This document shows, in pieces, positions 61,287 to 64,000 of a DNA stretch of 64,000 nt. The notes under the pieces are model-generated. The model did not search any database and was not told the origin of the DNA. It saw only the letters and a program-made list of their open reading frames with translations. This stretch comes from Roseiarcus sp963824475 (GTDB lineage: Bacteria; Pseudomonadota; Alphaproteobacteria; Rhizobiales; Beijerinckiaceae). The translations under genes and the position numbers were made by a program. Positions within the stretch are counted from its first letter, which is position 1. Each line of letters starts with the position of its first letter. The DNA is taken from contig CAWGPR010000002.1 in assembly GCA_963824475.1 (NCBI GenBank), forward strand, positions 434,001 through 498,000, in the 5' to 3' direction.

Positions 61287-61704
61287 GGTTCGATCGCCGC
61301 GACCCTCGAACGACACAATGACGGCGCGGTGACGCTTTGCGGACAGTTTTGTGACAAAAGCCCCGTCAGCGACAGCAAGACAGATCACGAGGCCGCGCGC
61401 GCGAATTCGCGCCGACCCGAGGGCTTCTATGCCGCAAAAGTGAGTTGGCGTCTCCAGCTTCCGGCTGCTATTTCGCGCTTGGAACCTTGAGGCGGTCGGC
61501 CGGCTTTGCGTCCGGATCCTGGCCCCTCGGTCCGCATCGCTTGCGCCGCTTGCGATTGGAGCTCGTATTGATGACGATGCAGCGTCTTGCTTTCGGCGGC
61601 GTTCGTTCGTGTTTTGCCGCCCCGTTCTCTGGATCGGATCTCATTCTGCGCGCGCCGGCTCAACCCGGGACAGCGCATCCCGGCGTTCGGCGGACGGACG
61701 AGCA
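61287..61704. other. Intergenic stretch between hpnI and the sulfotransferase (divergent)
   Basis: No gene is supported. Promoters of both divergent genes should lie here. Nothing else was recognised. Confidence 0.4.
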
Positions 61705-62919
61705 ATGATCGCCTGGGGAATGAACCGGCTCGCCGGCGCTCTTTTCGGCGACGACGAGACGAGGCTTACGCCGGAGTCGCTGATCGCCGCGGCGGCCAAG
61801 GCCACGCGCCTCGATGCAAAGCCGCTTGCCGACCCTCGCCTCAACGAAGCGCTCGGCGCCCTTACCTCGAGCCTCCGCAGAGAGGCGTCGCTTTCGCCAT
61901 TCGGACGCCTCGCGGCAGGCTGGGACCTCAAGCGGATGCTCTCGACGCTTCTCATCTTCGCGGACGCGGAGCGCGAGGATCCGGCGATCCTGACCCGGCC
62001 GCTCGCGCCGCCGATCTTCATCGCCGGCCTGCCGCGCAGCGGCACGACCTTTCTGCACGGATTGTTGGCGGAGGATCCCTTGAACCGCGCCCCCCGCATT
62101 TGGGAGGCGATCTATCCCTATCCCAAGCATCGCGCAGCGGAGTTCGGTGCGGGGCGCAGAAAGGTTCAGCTGCAACTTAAGAGCTTCAACCGCCTCTCGC
62201 CCGGGATCAGGAATCTGCATCCGATTGAGGCGGACGCGCCGGAGGAATGCATCGAGTTCACAAGCCAGGTGTTCCGCAGCCCGCGCTTCGACGACGTCTA
62301 TCGCGCCCCGTCCTATCGCGCTTGGCTCGACTCGTCCGGCTATGACGAGGGCTATCGATTCCTGGCGCGGTTTCTCCGTCATCTCCAGGGCTCGGGCCAG
62401 GCGCCGCGACGCTGGATCCTGAAATCGCCCGAACACGTGTTCTCGTTCGATGCGCTCGCCCATGTGTTCCCTGACGCGATGCTGGTGCTCGTGCACCGCG
62501 ACCCTGGACATGTGCTCGCTTCCGCCGCGCGGCTGACCGAACTCCTGCGCGCGCCCTTCACCACCGCAATCGACCGGCGCGAGATCGGCCGCAAGGTCGC
62601 TGATTACTGGCAGGATGGGATGCGGCGCATGGTCAAGATTGCCGATGATCCGTCCTTTCCGTTGCGCTCCCGGGTCGTGCACGTGCGCTATCACTCGCTC
62701 GTCGCCGATCCGGTTGGCGCGATCGGGCGGATCTACGATGCGTTCGGACTTGAGTTGTCGCGGGCGGCGCGGGCGGCGATGGCGGCGAAGGTCGCCCAGG
62801 CTCCAAATGGCGGCTACGGCGCGAACCGCTACCGGCCCGAGGAATTCGGGATCGATCCGGAGCGCGAGCGGGAGCGCGCCTCGGTCTATGCCGAACGCTT
62901 TGGCGTCGCGACGACGTAG
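61705..62919 (+). CDS. Sulfotransferase family protein
   Basis: 404 residues. The PAPS-binding loop FIAGLPRSGTTFLHGLL lies near 110-126, and the second binding element RDPGHVLASAARLTEL near 265-280. HVRYHSLVADPVGAIGRIYDAFGLEL near 330-355 is also typical (PF13469 type). It transfers sulfate to an unknown acceptor; lipid or carbohydrate acceptors are usual for this bacterial group. It is divergent from hpnI, but a link to hopanoids is not shown. The ATG at 61705 has only a weak ribosome site (GGACGAGCA). Confidence 0.88.
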   Translation: MIAWGMNRLAGALFGDDETRLTPESLIAAAAKATRLDAKPLADPRLNEALGALTSSLRREASLSPFGRLAAGWDLKRMLSTLLIFADAEREDPAILTRPLAPPIFIAGLPRSGTTFLHGLLAEDPLNRAPRIWEAIYPYPKHRAAEFGAGRRKVQLQLKSFNRLSPGIRNLHPIEADAPEECIEFTSQVFRSPRFDDVYRAPSYRAWLDSSGYDEGYRFLARFLRHLQGSGQAPRRWILKSPEHVFSFDALAHVFPDAMLVLVHRDPGHVLASAARLTELLRAPFTTAIDRREIGRKVADYWQDGMRRMVKIADDPSFPLRSRVVHVRYHSLVADPVGAIGRIYDAFGLELSRAARAAMAAKVAQAPNGGYGANRYRPEEFGIDPERERERASVYAERFGVATT

Positions 62920-62982
62920 GCGGTCTTTGCGGCCCTTCGCGCAAAAAGCTGTGCGACTAAAAGATTACCTCTTGCGGCTGCG

Positions 62983-63012
62983 CCTCTAACTAGAGCGGTT
63001 TCCGGCCGGGTT
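62983..63012. repeat. CTAGAGC-type short intergenic repeat
   Basis: CTAGAGCGGTTTCC then GGGTTAAATCG. It resembles words at 18747 (CTAGAGCACACTGCGC with TTGAATCC) and 42136 (CTAGAGCC with CAAATCGCC). It lies just before the insertion sequence and may mark its left border. Confidence 0.4.
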
Positions 63013-64000
63013 AAATCGTGCGGTGTTCCCAACGCGCTGGAAATGTGATTCTTGGGGTGCGCCGAATCGGAGGCGGCGCGGGATGGGGCCCTTGTCGGTG
63101 GATTTGCGCAAGCGGGTGGTTTCGGCGGTTCGCGAGGAAGGCATGAGCTGCCGTGCGGCGGCGCAGCGGTTCGGGGTGAGCTTTTCCAGCGCGATTCGTT
63201 GGGTGGCGGCGTTGCGCGAGCGCGGCAGCTACGCGCCGTTGCCGATGGGCGGCGACACGCGTTCGCAGCGCGTCGAGGCCCACACGGATTTCCTGCTTCG
63301 CCTTCATCGGCGCGAGCCTGACCTTACGCTCAACGAAATCTGCGACCGTCTGGAGCGTGCGCGAGGCGAGAAGGTGTCGCCGTCTATGATCTGGCGCTTT
63401 TTCGACCGCCACGACATCACGTTTAAAAAAAGTCCGCGCACGCGAGTGAGCAGGGCCGCCCGGACGTCCTTGAGCGGCGACGGCGATGGTTCGACTGTCA
63501 ACTCGATCTCGATCCGCTGAAACTGGTGTTCGTCGATGAGACGGCGGCGACGACCAGCATGGCGCGCCGCTTCGGCCGGCGCCGGCGCGGCCAACGTCTG
63601 CGCTGCGGTGTTCCGCATGGGCATTACAAAGCGATCACCTTCGTATTCGGCCTGCGCCTGAGAGGCGTCATCGCGCCCAAGGCCTACGACCACGCCATGA
63701 ACGCCGAGACGTTCGAAGCCTGGCTCGAGCACCATCTCCTGCCGACTTTGGAGGAAGGCGACATCGTCGTGCTCGACAATCTCAAGGCTCACAAAAGCCC
63801 GAGAGTGGCGGAAATCCTGGCCAGGAAAAACTGCACGGTACGATACCTGCCGCCATACAGCCCGGACTTCAACCCCATCGAGATGGCGATTTCCAAACTG
63901 AAAAGCGCGCTGCGAAAATTGGCCGAGCGCACCGTTGTCGGACTTCTTGCTATCCTGGAGGGCTGCGCCGCTCTCTTCAAGCCGGCCGAATGCGAAAACT
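63013..64000 (+). mobile_element. IS630-family insertion sequence, right end outside window
   Basis: Carries one transposase split over two frames. The element covers at least 63083-64000; its left border lies between 62920 and 63083 but no inverted repeat could be confirmed because the right end is missing. Confidence 0.75.
63083..64000 (+). CDS. IS630-type transposase made by -1 frameshift (partial at window end)
   Basis: The first frame starts MGPLSVDLRKRVVSAVREEG at 63083 and carries the helix-turn-helix RAAAQRFGVSFSSAIRWVA near 30 and the LTLNEICDRLERARGEKVS linker. At 63425-63431 lies a run of seven A followed by G. A -1 slip there leads into the second frame, which holds the DDE triad: FVDETAATTSMARRFGR (Asp), IVVLDNLKAHKSPR (Asp) and PDFNPIEMAISKLK (Glu). 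The second frame is open to base 64000. The unshifted frame stops at 63520. Slippery A runs are common in IS630 transposases, so this is likely programmed. Confidence 0.85.

Overview
The window is GC-rich and carries alphaproteobacterial, Hyphomicrobiales-type gene content: ethylmalonyl-CoA pathway genes (ccr, ecm), polyhydroxybutyrate genes (phaA, phaB), hopanoid side-chain genes (hpnI, hpnJ, hpnK), a LuxI/LuxR pair, an rpiA-DUF2059-gor block and PEP-CTERM proteins. A Beijerinckiaceae, Methylocystaceae or Roseiarcaceae-like bacterium fits. This placement is inferred from gene content, not from a phylogeny.

Layout. 1-4.2 kb: a cut-off secreted alpha/beta hydrolase, an OmpW-like porin, a DUF2934 protein and a type II NADH dehydrogenase. 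4.25-6.75 kb: an AT-rich cassette holding a broken TIGR04255 gene, a small gene and a second broken gene, lying between two related promoter-like sequences. 6.9-8.9 kb: groS-groL. 9.8-16.8 kb: an operon for a branched-chain-type ABC importer (binding protein, two ATPases, fused permease) with a coniferyl-alcohol-dehydrogenase-like SDR and an aldehyde dehydrogenase. The binding protein, the first ATPase and the aldehyde dehydrogenase carry frameshifts. 17.3-18.5 kb: a repetitive beta-roll, type I secretion-like protein. 18.9-23.7 kb: malate synthase, DUF1127, LysR, EamA exporter, dienelactone hydrolase. 23.75-24.93 kb: a three-unit tandem repeat carrying one intact and two deleted GIY-YIG genes. 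25.1-36.5 kb: a CYP153-like P450, luxI/small ORF/luxR, an ArsR-methyltransferase fusion with metF, a PEP-CTERM protein, phaAB and a PEP-CTERM GH88 hydrolase. 36.5-43.6 kb: ecm, ccr, rpiA, DUF2059, gor. 44.6-48.7 kb: a small gene, a twice-frameshifted ammonium transporter, a secreted protein and a PP2C-kinase fusion. 49-57.8 kb: priA, rplS, smc, two toxin-antitoxin-like pairs and a thioredoxin-like protein. 57.8-64 kb: hpnK, hpnJ and hpnI, a sulfotransferase, and an IS630-type insertion sequence running off the end.

How the genes work together. PhaA and PhaB make acetoacetyl-CoA and 3-hydroxybutyryl-CoA. Ccr and Ecm belong to the ethylmalonyl-CoA route that assimilates acetyl-CoA and releases glyoxylate, and malate synthase condenses that glyoxylate with acetyl-CoA. 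The ABC importer operon plausibly brings in and oxidises lignin-type aromatic alcohols.

The most unusual signal is a dispersed intergenic element present three times (4.25-4.46, 25.13-25.41 and 36.22-36.53 kb), with a fourth partial copy at 6.62-6.75 kb. Each full copy begins with a sigma70-like promoter block with a 17-bp spacer. It continues through a variable body into a conserved block and ends in an array of 10-bp repeats: two decamers one way, a central decamer, then three, four or five decamers the other way. I do not recognise it as a described family.

About ten single-base frameshifts interrupt otherwise well-preserved genes. Undoing each restores a complete reading frame, so assembly or sequencing indels are a serious alternative to true pseudogenes.
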